A stretch of 64,000 nucleotides of DNA from Heloderma charlesbogerti (GCA_026122225.1 JANEZZ010001623.1:1-64000), one strand, 5' to 3'. Shown: positions 1 through 13,231, counted from the first letter of the stretch. A program made the numbers and translations. Notes: generated by a model from the sequence alone, not told the origin.

Positions 1-592
1 CTTTGAAGACAGCTCAGAAACTCCAGCTTGTGCAGAATGTGGCCGCTTGAGTATCGGTGGGGGCAAGGCGATTCGATCATGTAACACCTATACTGCGCCA
101 GCCGCACTGGTTCCGGTGCATTCAAAGTGCTGGTTTTGACCTTTGAAACCTTAAACAGTTTGGGGCCAAGTTACTTGAAGGACCACTTACACTCATATTA
201 GCCTGCCTGCACTTCAAGATCAGAAACAGAGTCCCTTCTCATTTGCCCACCAGTGACAGCAGTCAGATGGGTGAACACATGTGAGAGGGCCTTCTCTGCA
301 GTGGCCCCACATCTTTGGAAATAGCAGCCATCGGAGGTCCACCATACTCCGTCGTTACAGACTTTTAAGGCCTTGAAAACACATTATTTTACCTTGGCCT
401 TCTACTGATATGACTGCTACTGTTGCTGTTGCTGCTCTTAACATCATTGTTGGTTTTAATTGTTGGCTTTGTTTTTACGTTTTTATCAGTTTTAATATTT
501 TCACTGTTTTTATGTATTTTATTGTTGCAAGCCACCTTGGGAGGGCTTCTGCCTTGAAAGGCGGCCAAGAAATATTTTAAATAAATAAATAA
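1..592 (+). mobile_element. L2-like LINE 3' end (left-arm copy)
   Basis: The first 50 bases encode the tail of the LINE reverse transcriptase frame. A 3' non-coding region follows, ending ggcggccaagaaatattt and (taaa)n at about 573-592. It is the mirror of 29250-29841. The window begins inside the element. Confidence 0.85.
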
Positions 593-691
593 AATTCTGG
601 TTCCACTCAGATGAAGACGCTGACTGCCTTGCAGAGCAATCTTATGGTAGTAGAAGGGAAGATTCCACAGGCATCTCTACACCAGCCTAAA

Positions 692-739
692 ATCCTGCAT
701 TTAAAACAGGGCTTTCCGCTTCCGTTTTAAATGCAGGAT
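692..739. repeat. Short inverted repeat (left arm)
   Basis: A stem of about 16 bases (atcctgcatttaaaac and its complement) flanks a 16-base pyrimidine-rich loop. Mirror at 29103-29150. It is probably the remnant of a small MITE. Confidence 0.6.
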
Positions 740-2092
740 CACGATGACTCCTTTTTTCACCCGCTTCCTTTCCCCCCTCCCCTCCTTCTCCCCATATCTG
801 AGGCTTCCATTATCTTTCATTGATCTTGCTCCTCTCCTTGCCGCTTTAAGTCTTTTCACGGAGGAAACTCAAGCGGAACACAACAGGGTAATTTGATAGC
901 TCATTATCTGCGATCTATTTAAAAACGGAACAAAAGGCATTTAATGCAGGAGACGCCTTGGAGGTGCATAGCGTCACATAAAGAGCCTGCAAACTTCTGT
1001 GAGGGAGCAATCTCAATTGCAGGGTAAACGCTCCGTGTGACAAAGCCCCATGATGGAGTAACCACCACATTCCAAAGCTCTGGATGAGAGGTTGGAGAGC
1101 AGCTTCTAAAAAAATGCTTTTTCATCTGTTTCACCTCCTTCCCCTTCTCCTGGACCACAATGGGAGGGTAGGTGGGTGGGGAGGTTAGCTATGCTAGCTA
1201 AAGGGCTGATGCAGTTTCGAGGCTTGTTTGAGGGCATGCTGGACGAACGAGGGGGCTTAGGATCCATGGCTCCACAGTCACTCCCAACAGCAGCCCGCAG
1301 CTGCCCCAGGTGGACCTCTGGCAGTACGCCAGTCCACCAGAGGAGCTGCACTTCAGCCACAGCCTGTGGCCCCTCAGCTGCCCACAGGGGGAGTGCAGGG
1401 TCACTCCCTAATGTGCTCTTTCAGTAAAATAATTTCAGGCAGGGGTAAAGGTAGAACTAGACTCTCTCAAAACAGCCATGAAACCAGTTTAAAGGATACA
1501 ATTCAAAAATAAAGCATTTAAATGTTTAATTTTTAAACTTTGTGATAGTCATGATTTCAGTTTTAAAATACAAATTGGAATAGGACACTTGGTATCTAGT
1601 AGCAGCCTTTCAGTCTTTGCTGCAGAACGCAGGCAACAAAGTTCAAACGGAACTGACAAAAGCTTCAGATCAAGATCTACAAGGGGGGACACTGAATTTC
1701 AAAAACTGACATTTTGGAAACTCGGCCTTTGAATTCAGCATTTACAGCTGCAGATTTGGGAACAACCCAATTGTAAAATGGGGGGGGGGGGCGGGGCGGA
1801 TATTGTTTCTTTGCAATTTCAGACATCTTTGCAAGAGAGCAGTTATGTTCTTTACATTTCCCCCAGTTCTGTCAGCTCTTCCATTACTTAATTTGTTCCA
1901 TTTTCACTAAGATTAGACTATTAATGGAGGCAAAAGGAGCCCTTACTAGAGTCAGCTACATTACTACACCTCAAGTTGCCTGGAGGGCTAAAGGTTATTA
2001 CTTGTTCACTTGACAAATAAAGTAAATTGCCTTCATTCATTTGGATACTTTATGATCTCAAATGTTCTATAAATCTCAAAGCTGTGCAGACT

Positions 2093-2302
2093 TAAGGTAC
2101 TTCCAGATGAGGCTTTTTATCATGCCATCACCTTGCCTCATTCACAGAATTTTATGGGGGGGATGTGTGCATTCCAGATGACAACTTCCACTCGTATCCC
2201 TCCCATGTTTTCCCACTGCTTGTTCAGTCTTTTCTCTTACAGTGGAAAATACGTTAAGGAAGAAAAGATGGAATAGCTGTGTTAATCTGGCACTCAAAGG
2301 GT
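2093..2302. mobile_element. MITE of the CTTCCAGATG family (left arm)
   Basis: The segment begins with a ggtacttccagatgaggctt block and contains cagaattttatggggg. It resembles, in opposite order, the element at 40283-40495, including a related gaagaaaagatggaatagctg stretch. Its borders are approximate. Confidence 0.45.
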
Positions 2303-2529
2303 TAAACAATTTTGCTAGCTGAAAACTGAAGAGTCTACTTCAAAATGCAGATGGCTAATTTGATCTGGAATCGTTGAATGGTCTGAATGAGGGTTTGGGG
2401 GAGATCTACAACACCCTGCAAAAGACCCCAGACTCATATTTAAGAAGATCCCAGACTCATATTCCAGACCCCAGCCCACATGTATAAAGGCCTGAACTTG
2501 TGATATTGTAACCATATAAGAGCTGAATA

Positions 2530-3480
2530 AGAATTTGTATCAGGAAAAATATTGTATAGCATCCTATGCCTTAATCTTACTTTTTTGCTAAATCGCAAAG
2601 AAAACACACACGCAGTAACAGTGATGGCTCAGCTTTTGAAGACCTCAAAGTTGCTGATACAAAGAACAGAGAAGAGCAGAGCTACTGCACATGCTCAGGC
2701 ACTAATGAGCAGCTCATGGACAACATCTGCAGTAACAAGACTATGAATATCTCTGCTTGACTCCTATTGGTTGAAAAATCCTGATAAAGGCCGATATGGG
2801 TATAAATGACCAAGAGGTACTTTACAGATCACTGTGATGTACTGTCAACAAGATAAAAGATGCAGATAAGGGAACTCCAGAGAAGTTTCAAGAGATCTCT
2901 ACCAAGAAATCATGGAAGTTTCAAGACGGCCCAAGAAAGAATACACCAGAAACGTTCCAAAACATTTGAGGGTAAAACATGAGGGTACCAGTAACATGTG
3001 GGCACCTCTCTTCTGATTGGTGAATGGGAGAGGCCACTACCATGATAACCCCCACCTATGTTCAGAACAAGAGTATAAAAGCTTGTGCAGCAAGGGTCTC
3101 TCTCTTTTTCTGTCTCTCTGCTCTTTGTATCTCTCCTTTCCCCATTGGTATCTCACTCTTGGTCGTGTATTATGCCTTTGCTACAGCTTTACTTTCACTT
3201 CTTCACGGTCAAACTTTGCCAAATCATCAGTCGCAGGGGTCTGGGGAACTATGGATCTCTCTGACGCTTAGGTTTAATCAATCTTTTTATACTTTTAACT
3301 TTTAGCTGATTTTAATCCTTTATTTTCCTCAGTGAGAATTTAGACCTTAACCAAATTTAATTCACTTTAGTTTCTCACTTTGGCTTCTATCCTTAATGAT
3401 TTAAGTTTCAAGACTTCACCTTTTTTATGCCTAGACAAACGTAGTAACTTTTAGCTTTTTACACTCTAGCTTGGCTTTCT
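2530..3480 (+). other. Candidate LTR-like, promoter-bearing repeat (left arm)
   Basis: A CCAAT-type box (gattggtgaatggg, about 3015) precedes gagtataaaagcttgtgcag (about 3071) at a promoter-like distance. Pyrimidine-rich tracts follow, as in an LTR R/U5 region. I could not find matching termini or a target-site duplication, so LTR identity is a guess. Mirror at 26362-27312. Confidence 0.25.
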
Positions 3481-4144
3481 ACATTCAAATAGTAGCAGGA
3501 GGAAGTCCAGGTTAGAAAATTTTGCACATTTTAAAATGCAAGCAGAGGGCAGGAGAGTGAGGAGGAGAAGGCATATTATTCAGAGAACAATGCAAGAAGC
3601 TCAGTTTGCTGTCTTGCTTGTTACATTTGTAGTGTCAGCTTGGTCAACTGCAATCTTTTTGGTTAACCTTAAATTTATGCCACATTCTCTTTCATTGCTA
3701 ATAAAGTAATTACAAAGAAGTGTCCAAATTATGCTCATGTAACCACCACACTAATTTCCTTATTTGTTTGAAATTTTCTTAAATACAGTGTTTAGTGCAC
3801 TTCAATTTATTTTTGAGCCTGTGGTGGTGTTTGCCTGCTTGGTTACCCACTGGGGTGTCTGAAACCAACTGGTATAGGTTCTGAAGCTAAACAGGACCAA
3901 ATTAAGATGCACAATGTGTTCTACTACTTAGCGCTAGGTCCCTTCCATCTGGAAGCACCCCAGTTTGCAGCAGGATTCAAACTGGAGCTGAAATTCCCAT
4001 GTGTAAAAATAGCTGCCACTATATATGAAGATTTTGTGAAGATGACATGGGCAAGCTCTGCTCCCTGGAATTTCCAAAGCTTGGAAGTGAAATCCTGTAC
4101 TTGGTTGAGCAAGGTGTATTACTTGATATACAGAAGAACCATTT

Positions 4145-4581
4145 AGGGTGCAATCTTATGGCCGCTAGACAGTGGCTAGATGGCCATAAGATTATTCGGT
4201 TTTCAGGAACCGACCTCAGAGCCAGCGCTCTGAGGTCAGTTCCCAGAAAGCTGCCTCCCTGCCCCCGCTGCTTGGTAAGTGGTGAGGTTCGTCCCCGGCT
4301 CTGTGCTTGGAAAAGCAGGGTGGTACGGGGGGAAAGAGGGCATTCTCGGGGGAGGGGATGGTGGAAGCATCATTACGATGCTTCCTATGCGCTCTCTGGC
4401 CTCCACCATCCCCTGCTCCGACCCACTCTGGCTAAACAGCTGAAATCAGCCATCTAGCCACTAATGTAGGGTGGCGGGAGCATGGAGGAGAAGACCCCTC
4501 CGCGCTCCGCCCACCCAGCATTGGACAGTTGGCCACTTCCAAGTTCGAAGGCAGCTGACTATCCCCACTGGATTGTGCCCT
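4145..4581. mobile_element. MITE with AGGGTGCAATC termini (left arm, 437 bp)
   Basis: The ends agggtgcaatc and gattgtgccct are inverted copies with one mismatch. Inside are several nested dyads, for example around 4158-4192 (gccataagatt pair), 4205-4235 (gacctcagagc pair) and 4352-4411. The GC-rich interior has no coding content. Confidence 0.7.
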
Positions 4582-4639
4582 GAAGGAGGGAGTGGAGATA
4601 ATTGTGCCACCTCCCTCCATTTCAGAACACCTGTGAGGT

Positions 4640-4910
4640 GATTATTCTCCTGTGTTGCTCCCGAACTGTGGCACGCACTCCCTGAAGAACTACAACTGGC
4701 CCCCACTCTCTTGGCTTTTGGAAAGGGTGTGAAGACGCATTTTAATTTAGCCTTTTCAGTTACATAGTAGTTTTAATGTTCTAATGGGTTTTTTCTGTTC
4801 TTAATGTATTGTTTTAAGATTTCATTGTTTTAAATTGCTGTGTACTGCCTTGATGGCCTTTTAGCAAATAAGGCACTATACGAATGTTAATAGCAATTAA
4901 GAAATAAAAC
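4640..4910 (+). mobile_element. L2-like LINE 3' tail (left arm)
   Basis: It carries the tract with tgtactgccttgatgg and an aaggcactatacgaatg stretch that typifies degraded LINE tails in this window, then an A-rich end. No frame is preserved. Mirror at 24932-25202. Confidence 0.55.
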
Positions 4911-5666
4911 ATTCTTTAGGAGGCCTTTGGTTATTATGGGCATAAAAAAAAACATGATAAAATGTTCTAGATACGTGTGGCTTTTAAACAAACGTATCTT
5001 GAATATATCCAAAAGGAGGCTTTTGATCCTTGTTGTGAATGTTGCTCTTCCCACTAAGTAAGCCCTCTCCAAAATCTGAGATGTCACCTCTTGATATTTA
5101 CATCAACTTGGCTAGAGATCAACTGAGGTTTTGGCTGTCTTCCTACAACTGCAAGATAAAAGCTATACCACTGCCTTTTAAAGATAAATCAGGGGTTTTC
5201 CACATGGTTAAAACTGGCATCAGATTTGCCCAAAATGGCACAGAGTTTATGCATTGAACATTCATATTATTTCCATGACAACAATTGGATGGTGAAAGGT
5301 GACTCCTCCGCAAAAATGTGCAGCAATTGCTTTTACTAGCTCATCACCATCTTGATCCTCTATCTCTAGTTTAGTGAATGTGTCAATTCATTTTCTAGAG
5401 CAGCATGCAGATGATTCATTTGGATCACAGTTTATCAACATTGGGTTATATTCAACGTCAGTCTTACTTATGTCCCATTAATTTCAATGGGTCTACTCTA
5501 AGTAGGACTAACATTGGAGACAACCCATTAAGTCTAGCACAAATTCAATTCTGACCTCACCCATTCCTGTTCATGGGTTTTCACTTAAACAGTTTGGAGC
5601 CTGGGATGGAAAATTCAAATTGCACTCCCCCCCTCCCCAACTTTCAGTAAAAATATAATAGATTAA

Positions 5667-5770
5667 AGGCGCAATCCTATGCATGTTTAGACAGAAAAAA
5701 GTCCTACATGGCTGGGGCATGTTGGGAGTTGTAGGCCTTTTTTCTGTCTAAACATGCATAGGATTGTGCC
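5667..5770. mobile_element. Foldback MITE flanked by TTAA (left arm, 104 bp)
   Basis: Two arms of about 38 bases (gcaatcctatgcatgttt and onward) are inverted with about two mismatches around a gctggggcatg loop. TTAA occurs on both sides (5663-5666 and 5771-5774), as for piggyBac-type target duplications. Confidence 0.75.
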
Positions 5771-5921
5771 TTAAATCATGGATCATGTGCTGGCCTATTA
5801 ACAGTGCCCCAAACCCGTTTCCTGAGGCACCTCTTTTAGAGCATCCTGATACAGCGGGCCCTAGCTTTGCAAACCATTTGACTGGGAACATTTTTGAGAA
5901 AGACAAAACAGTGACGGCTAC

Positions 5922-6125
5922 CAATAAACTCATGTAAGAAGACCAGAGAGGCAATGTAGCAGGAAAGGCTGAGTAGTTCTGCCACTATCATGAGCCAGTG
6001 CCAGGTCTGGATTGTCAATGCCACCATCAACAGCTCCGTGAGGATCAAGGATGTGAAGGAAATCGCCACTATGTGGACGAACTCAGATTCAAATAGCAGG
6101 AGTGCTCCATACATAATGATGCTGC
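5922..6125 (-). pseudogene. ATP9A: Antisense duplicate of ATP9A exon C (left arm)
   Basis: Exact mirror of 23717-23920. The terminal exon is not reached in the left arm because position 1 corresponds to 29841, before exon D at 31215. Confidence 0.85.
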
Positions 6126-7848
6126 CTGCAAGCGGGAGGGAGAGAAAGAAGTGATTGTAGACCTCGCCAGCAATTGATCAGTCCAACAGCTATCAACACA
6201 TACAATGGAACCTCCATGACTCCAAACCTGCTTATCCTGGCTGTCTGAATTGAGTGGGAATTCAGTCCCTGTGTTGCACCACGTCACTGGAGGCATACTT
6301 CAACAGGGACTCTTGTTTATTATACTGTATTATATTTTAGATACGGGATCTCTCCAGGTAATATGGAAAAATCTGATTTTTCTCAGTTTTCAATAAGAGC
6401 AGGCATTCTCAGAATTGGTTGTAATATGGTTAAGGGCTGCTTTACCAATAAGGACATTTCCCACATGGAAGTAACATCTGTGTATGGAACTGAATGATCC
6501 TCTATTGAGTTGTGCACATGTGTCTATTTCACCATAACGCAACACCAGCCTCGCAAAGAAGCCCACAAAAGAAAATAGCCTACAAAAATTGATGGAATTT
6601 TCTCTGCTGGGGCTGGCAGAAGAGGGACAGAGAGCTCCCTCCCCTCTTGCAGCACTGCAGAAAAAGGGGCTTCCATCCTCTGGCAGCCCGCCTTGGTTTT
6701 GGTGCTGGTGGGATGGAGATTTCCATCCGACCTATACCAGCCTGCTCACTCGCCTGCATGCAGTTTTCCTTGCTGCCTATGTCCACCAGAAAAGTGCTTA
6801 AATCCAAGCCTACTATACCTTCAGGAAGCCATGACTGGCGGAGGATCCGTCTTGCATAAACATGTGATGACTCAGACAATTGGTTCTTCAAGATGTGATT
6901 AATGCAGAGAAAATTTCATCTAGTGTCAAGAAGGCATAAACCGCACTCACCAGCCCTATTCAGGTATTATACTTAATCAGGGTACAACAATGGTGTAAGG
7001 GCCATCAGGACAAAGTCCCCATCTTCCCTCTCGGTCCCTGACCTTCTCGTATTGCGTGGAAAGGCCTGAAGGGAGGTTCTACATGTGTTCAACTGAACAT
7101 GAGTAGAAGCCACCATGCAACTGGGAACTCTGCTTAGAATGCAGAGCATCTTTTGGGCAAGGTGCAATTCATGAATAATAAATGAATAAATTCTCCCTCA
7201 ACATGGGAAGGTCAGGGACTGAGAGGGTGGGGCTGGTGTATGTGGGGAGATTGGGGGTGGGGTCAGAGCATGCAGCTCTATGGCTCTTATATGCATTGAT
7301 ATGCCTTGTTCAGGCATAACAACTGAACAGGGCTACTGACTTAGGGTCAAGTGAGAACCTGCATGTGTGAATGAGCCATTCAGAGGTCATTTTAGATGTG
7401 TATGGTGCTTTTCGTCCCAAGAAAGCTTGCTCACAATAAAAAAAAAAACCACCCCAATTTGAAATACAGTAACATTCACTACGTACAGTACAAAAGCAGG
7501 ATAAATCAATCAAAGATTAATCACCACATGCAGAATTTTGAGATCACCTTTGTCAACATAAGCACAATACTTTCTGACAGAGACTGTTCACACATTTAGA
7601 CGAATGTCATCAAGTGTTTGGTAATCAGTTTATTAGAGGTATAATGTGTGCAGCAGCCCTCAGACCAGGGGTGAGCAACAAATGGCCCACATGTGGGCTG
7701 CCTGGCTGTTTTTGTGGCTCACACTGCTTGTGAATTTGCCGTGGTGGCAGCAGAAAAGCAGCACAAGGTGCACGCACCTCGTTTGGAAGCAAAATCACTG
7801 CTTTTTTGCCACTGCTGTGCTGCCAAATTTCGGATGTAAATGAGGAAA

Positions 7849-8310
7849 ATAGGAAGCTGCCTTATACTGGGCTGGTTTGCACGACACGGGGGTGGTTAAT
7901 AAGCCATGGTGGCTTGTTAATCACCCTCTACATGCCAGCCCAATTTACATAATTACTCTCGCTAGGCGCAGCTTGTAATGACATCTGAACCTGGCAAGGA
8001 TGGGTGGTTGGGGTAGTTAACAAACCACCCCAGAACCGTGGTTTCCGGGTGGTTAGTTAACCATCCCAACCACCCACCCCCGCTGGCTTCAGACGTCACG
8101 ACAAGCCACACCCGGTGATTATCAAGCCATCGTGGCTTATTCACCACCCTGCAATCATGCAAACCAGGTCAGACCATTCGTCTATCTAGCCCAGCAATAT
8201 TGTCAACAATGACTGACAGCAACTCTCCAGGGTTTCAGGATTCCTAGAGATGCTAGGACCTTTGGCATGCAAAGCAGGTGCAATACCATTGACCTATGAG
8301 CAATATCAAG
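7849..8310 (-). mobile_element. tRNA-type SINE split by a MITE (left arm)
   Basis: On -, the SINE tail reads toward gtcagaccattcgtctatctagccc and aggaagctgccttatactg, a 3' block shared by the SINEs at 14950 and 62165. The MITE at 7872-8167 interrupts it. Mirror at 21532-21993. Confidence 0.65.
7872..8167. mobile_element. MITE with CTGGTTTGCA termini (left arm, 296 bp)
   Basis: The ends ctggtttgcacga and tcatgcaaaccag are inverted with one mismatch. An inner pair (gtggttaataagccatggtgg against the far end) and a ggttggggtagttaacaaacc dyad near the middle give nested stems. Flanking sequence on both sides is one SINE, so the MITE inserted into it. Confidence 0.75.
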
Positions 8311-8924
8311 GGCAGGGGCACAGCCCCCAGAGGGGTCCAGGGGTGGGCAATGCAGCCTTCCAACCCCCCAGAGGTTGCTCAGCCTTGCCTTAATCAAAGA
8401 GAAAACAGTTTTTAAGTTCTCTTAGAAATAATTAAGGACATGCCTGTCCAGCAGATTCACAGGGGGATAGAGCTGCATCCAGTTTAATCTCCCTGCCTCA
8501 GACAACATGTGTCTGCCACATAATTCCCCCAGTAGAGACTTATCTGTTATTACATGCTCACCTGGCAGATAGCAGCAATTCCAGGCCCAGGGTAGTTTGC
8601 ACTGTAGGAGTCATGCTTTAAGCCCACAAAGAAAGGACTGCCTTTTCTAAAGATATCTGCTTCCTGCACTTCTGAATTAATTAATAAGTACTGAGCTAAG
8701 AGCAGGAGAAGCTGAACTCTGAGCATGCCTGGAGGGCTGAGAACATCTCATCAAGGCATAATTCTCTTAGAGGAGGAGCACATTTATTTGAGGACAGTTT
8801 GGAATCTAGAAAACAGAGCACACTTCTTTCTTCTAGCAGCTCACAGTAACTTTCTATTTATATAGTGGCAGTGCTCAAAGGACTTCATACAAATTATCTC
8901 AGTCGTCTTTACGACAGCCTGAAG

Positions 8925-9985
8925 AATGTAAGATCTGTGCTGGATCAGACTAAAGTCCATCTAGTCCAGCATTCTGTTCACACAGTGGCCAATCAGCTGC
9001 CCGCAGGAAACCCATAAGCAGGACATGAGTGCAACAGCACCCTCCCGCCCATGTTCCCCAGCAACTGGTGTACATAGGCATATTGCCTCTGGTACTGGAG
9101 GCAGCATAGAGCCATCAGGACTAGTAGCGATCGATAGCCTTCTCCTCCAGGAATTTGTCCAGTCCCCTTTTAAAGCCATCCCAGTTGCTGGACGTCATTT
9201 AGGGATGTCTGTTGCGGGTAAATCTGGCCTTTCTAGGGCCTGACAGACTCATGCAGCATTCCCAGCTCGGCTTGCCTTTGCAAGCCAATCCGGGAGTTTG
9301 TTCCCAAAATCCAAGAACTTGCTATTTTTCTCTCTCCCCACCATAGCCCCCCATTTCTGCAAATTACAGCCTCAGTTTCTGCAAATGAGAACCGCAATTT
9401 GTGGAAACCGGGATTTACATCGGGGGGAAGGAACAAATCCCCACCCTGCCACCGTGTGACCCTGCCTTTATCCCTGCCATCGTAGGTCCCAGCCTGGAGA
9501 GCCCTTGCATGTCAGAAGGATAAGGAGCTGGGCTGTCTGTGCTGGGGGCTGACAATGGCAGGGAGAGAGGCAGGGTTGCATGGTGGCAGAGACAGGATGG
9601 GAGGGGAGTGCCATGGCACTCCCCTCCCATCACTGTATGAAGGCGGAAAATCCGCCAGCTGGCCCGACTCATTGTGGACTGAGCCAGGCCAGCTGGCGGA
9701 TTTTGGGTTGGAGGCTCAAGCTGGCAAAAGCTCGTCAAGCTCCACCCCCCTACCAACATCCCTATTGATGCTACATCTTGTGGAAGTGAATTCCATAGTT
9801 TAACTATGTGCTCTGTGGAGAAGTCCATCCTTTTATCTGTCCTGAATCTCCCACCAATCAGCTTCATGGGATGACCCCATTGGGTTTGAGTATTATGTGA
9901 GAGGGAGAAAGATGTCTCCCTATCCACTTCCTCCACACCATGCATCATTTTGTACACCTCTGTAAAAGAGATCACTGTTATTCTT
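8925..9985 (-). mobile_element. LINE-derived 3' fragment interrupted by a hAT-type MITE (left arm)
   Basis: Mirror of 19857-20917. The LINE parts are 9765-9985 and 8925-9199, and the inserted MITE is 9200-9764. Confidence 0.65.
9200..9764. mobile_element. hAT-type MITE with TAGGGATG termini (left arm, 565 bp)
   Basis: Mirror of 20078-20642. Confidence 0.65.
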
Positions 9986-10143
9986 CACATAGTGCAGATA
10001 GGGGCAGGGTTAGGTTGAGAGAGAACTGACTAGCAAGCTCACAGCTGAGGTGGGATTTGAACCTACTCTCGGCTGCAAACCTAAGCATACTTATTAAGAA
10101 AAAAGTCCCACTGAACTCAGCAGCCCTACTGTCAGTGGGGACA

Positions 10144-10300
10144 GGTGGCTCCGATGTCAGTGGGGTGGTGAATCTGCTCCAGGGGTCTGTCAGAGCCAGT
10201 CAGAACTCTAAAGGAGCTATCCAAGGTGCTTGGATACCTCCTTTAGAGTTCTGACTGAAACCCAGAGTGGATTCACCGCCCCACTGACATCGGAGCCACC
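10144..10300. mobile_element. Palindromic MITE, GGTGGCTCCGATG family (left arm)
   Basis: The 30-base termini ggtggctccgatgtcagtgg and onward are inverted with one mismatch. A second inverted pair (gtcagaactctaaaggag) surrounds an AAGGTGCTT centre. Confidence 0.75.
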
Positions 10301-10930
10301 AGCCTCTACTGTCTAGTGTTCAAGTAAACATTGGTGAGAGGGAGGGAGAAAGAAGCGACCGAGAATTACTTTGCATCTTGGTTCTGGCTGATCTGAGTAT
10401 AACTTCACAGCATCCCAGATACTCAGCTGTAGGCATAATTCATGTCATCAGCATGAGTAATCTGCACTGATGAGTAATCCACAGCTTTCACATTATGCTT
10501 GTTTGAAGAACAATTCTACCAGTGACTCAAGTTCAAGCCATAAAACAGAGACCCAGCGAATAACCTTTCCACCATCTGGGTACTGCTCAGTTCTGGGCCA
10601 TCCCCGATCTTGGGTGATAGCTACTAGCCAAATTGCATGGTGTGATCCATCAAGGGGTGAAGTCATCTGACCCACAGAATGTAACAGGAGAAGGCTCTTG
10701 GCATTAAAAGCTTTCCCACGATGTCTCACTCTTTCTGACTGTCCAGAAGCTGTGTGTTCTCTATCAAGGCCTTGATACTGTTCAAGGACTGATTTAGCCC
10801 TTGAAAAGCAATTGCTGTGGTAGCATTTTCCCCTGCAGCTCTATTACCTCCCAAAATGTTTTATAGCGCTGCTCCTGCTTTTCTAATTAAAAAGAAAACA
10901 ATTATCACTCAAGTGGATAAAACCTAGCCT

Positions 10931-11268
10931 TTATGAATGAGAAGCGCCTTGTTAAACTATGGAATTTACTATCACAAGACACAGTGACGGCCACCAGTTT
11001 GGATGACTTTAAAAGGGGGTTAAACAAATTCCTGGAGGTGAAGGCTATTCATGGCTACTAGTCCTGATGGCTATTTGCTATGCCAGTATCAGAGGTACTA
11101 TGCCTCTGTACACCAGTTGCTGGGGAATATGGGCGGGAGGATGCTGTTGCACTCATGCCCTGCTTATGGGTTCCCAGTCAACAGGTGGTTGGCCACTGTG
11201 TGAACAGAATGCTGGACTAGATGGACCCTTGGCCTGATCCTGCATGGCTCTTCTTATGTTCTTAAGAT
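10931..11268 (+). mobile_element. LINE-derived 3' tail (left arm)
   Basis: It shares the ggactagatggacccttggc and ctcttcttatgttctta tail with 41950-42333 and encodes a degraded TSLDDFKRGLNKFLE-type peptide. Mirror at 18574-18911. Confidence 0.65.
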
Positions 11269-11496
11269 AACCTTGACAGTGGATGGACAGCAGTTGCAAT
11301 ATTTTGTTTTGCTCTGCATGCGGAGTGCAGGGTGCAAAGCAATTCTACTGGCGGCCACTGGAGGCTTGCCACCGCCCACGATGCCGCCTTGAGACTGAGC
11401 CCCGCTACTCTTACCCACTACATCAAATCCAGAGATTCACTTCCAGACAAAGTCAACCTCAATCTCACGTTGAACTCGTCCTTTTCCAGGTTCTAA

Positions 11497-11625
11497 GCCA
11501 GCCTTTCCCAACCTGGTGTCTTCCAGATGTTTGGGACTACAATTCTCAGCACCCCGACCATTGGCCATGCCAGCTGAGGTTGATGGGTGTTGCAGTCCAA
11601 ACCAGGTTAGGGAAGGCTGTTCTAA
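11497..11625. mobile_element. Palindromic MITE, 'ccaacctggtg...' family (left arm, copy 1)
   Basis: The arms cctttcccaacctggtgtc and ccaggttagggaaggctg are inverted around ccattggccatgccagctg. The family has many copies in this window. Confidence 0.7.
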
Positions 11626-11627
11626 GC

Positions 11628-11765
11628 CAGGGGTGGGCAGAAGGTATATCTTGAAATGTTTTGGACTTCAACTCCCAGACGCCCCTGTCAGCATGGCCAA
11701 TGGTCAGGAATGCTGGGAGTTGAAGTCCAAAACATCTGGAGATCTACTTTCTGCTCACCCCTGTT
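11628..11765. mobile_element. Palindromic MITE, same family (left arm, copy 2)
   Basis: Lies directly beside copy 1, with aggggtgggcagaag and ctgctcacccct ends and an inner acttcaactcccag pair. Mirror at 18077-18214. Confidence 0.7.
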
Positions 11766-12663
11766 CTAAGTCATGTGGCACTCCTCTTCCTTCTTCTGAG
11801 AAGTGGATGTGCACTGAGAGTAGCAATGGGACATGGTGGGGAGGGGCTGTAATTGATCTTCAATGGAGCCACTACAAGACACCAGGGGTTTTGAACTTGG
11901 GACTGTAGCAACAGAACCAAGCACCTTGCTCTCTGCACTACCCTGACAGCTGGCTGGATGAGGGCACTGTTGGCCTCCTCTGCTGTGCTGCACTGTTTTC
12001 ACAAAAAGTGGCCAGATGATTGTATTACAGCTATCCACTGAGCACACGTCAGGTGACGTAAAGGGACCAATAGGGTTTCACTTGGTCCTATAAAGCTGCT
12101 GATCCTGGCTTGGTTCCTTGGTCTGGACCTGGGGTCTCCGACATAGTGCCTGCAAACACCTCTCTTGGTGCCCGACAGGCTGCCTCTCCTGATTGTAATT
12201 TTATTTCTTACAATTAAAAAAATTAATTAACTGGGAGGTTGTAATGTTGCAAAGGAAAGTGCTGCCCTCCACTGCCATCTTTATTGGGTTCATAACAGTG
12301 TTTAGTGTTTTAGCCTCAGCTGTTTGTCTTCTGTGAAATGAGTATTCTGTGACTGGCCATGCCCACCATGGCAGCCAATTTATGAATGAGCCCATGATAC
12401 TCTTTCAAAATTCCAAATGTGCCCACCAACCCCTACATGTTAGGGATCCCTGAGCAACTCTTTGAAGAGACTGAGCTGCTCGTGGGCTGTGTATCTCTTA
12501 GTTGTCTCCAGAGCACCAGACCTGACAGTCACTCCATATGCTGCTCTCTGCACATGGAGGAAGCAGGTTAGCAGCCAATGTCTGGGGAAATCTGAGAAGC
12601 CGGAAGGAAACTGAGCAGAACTTCCAGTGGTCAGGGATACACATACACACACATACTGTATAC

Positions 12664-12795
12664 ACAGGAGCCTTCCCCAACGTGGTTCCCTCCAGATGTG
12701 TTGGACTACAACTCCCATAATTCCCAGCCATTCGCTATGCTGGCTGGGAATAATGGGAGTCGCAGTCCAACTAATCTGGCGGGAACCAGATTAAG
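12664..12795. mobile_element. Palindromic MITE, same family (left arm, copy 3)
   Basis: The inverted arms include tggactacaactcccataat and gggagtcgcagtcca. Mirror at 17047-17178. Confidence 0.7.
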
Positions 12796-12948
12796 AAAGA
12801 TGGTAAATAGTGTGTGCGTCTGTGGGGGGAAGTTTCAGGGAAAGGGAGAACAGTATATTTGCTGCAAGTCACTGAATCCAGCTTTTTCTGATGCGAAATT
12901 CCAGCCAACTTGGTGCAGACCTTTGGGGAATATTCTTTTTTGTTTGTT

Positions 12949-12972
12949 AAAAAAACAACAACAACAACAGAG
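12949..12972. repeat. (CAA)n microsatellite (left arm)
   Basis: Six to seven caa units. Mirror at 16870-16893. Confidence 0.85.
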
Positions 12973-13069
12973 TACGTATACACCAAATTTGGGGAAATAT
13001 GAGATGTCAATAATTCATTTCAAAATAATTGGTTCAGAAGTGCCCTGACAAACAAATGAAGTCTCTTAC

Positions 13070-13127
13070 CTTGGTAGATACTTATCAAAACCCATATCAA
13101 AAATGTCTTGTATGATAATGGCCTTCC
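13070..13127 (-). pseudogene. ATP9A: Antisense duplicate of ATP9A exon B (left arm)
   Basis: Exact mirror of 16715-16772, with acceptor and donor intact. It is part of the orphan exon set A-B-C of the inverted arm. Confidence 0.85.
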
Positions 13128-13231
13128 CTAAAATAAGAGGAGAGAAAAAGAAAAGAAAAATAAGACTGATGCATATTATGATCAACATCACATGCAGAAA
13201 CTTTGAAGAACCGCCTGAAGTTATGTTGAAC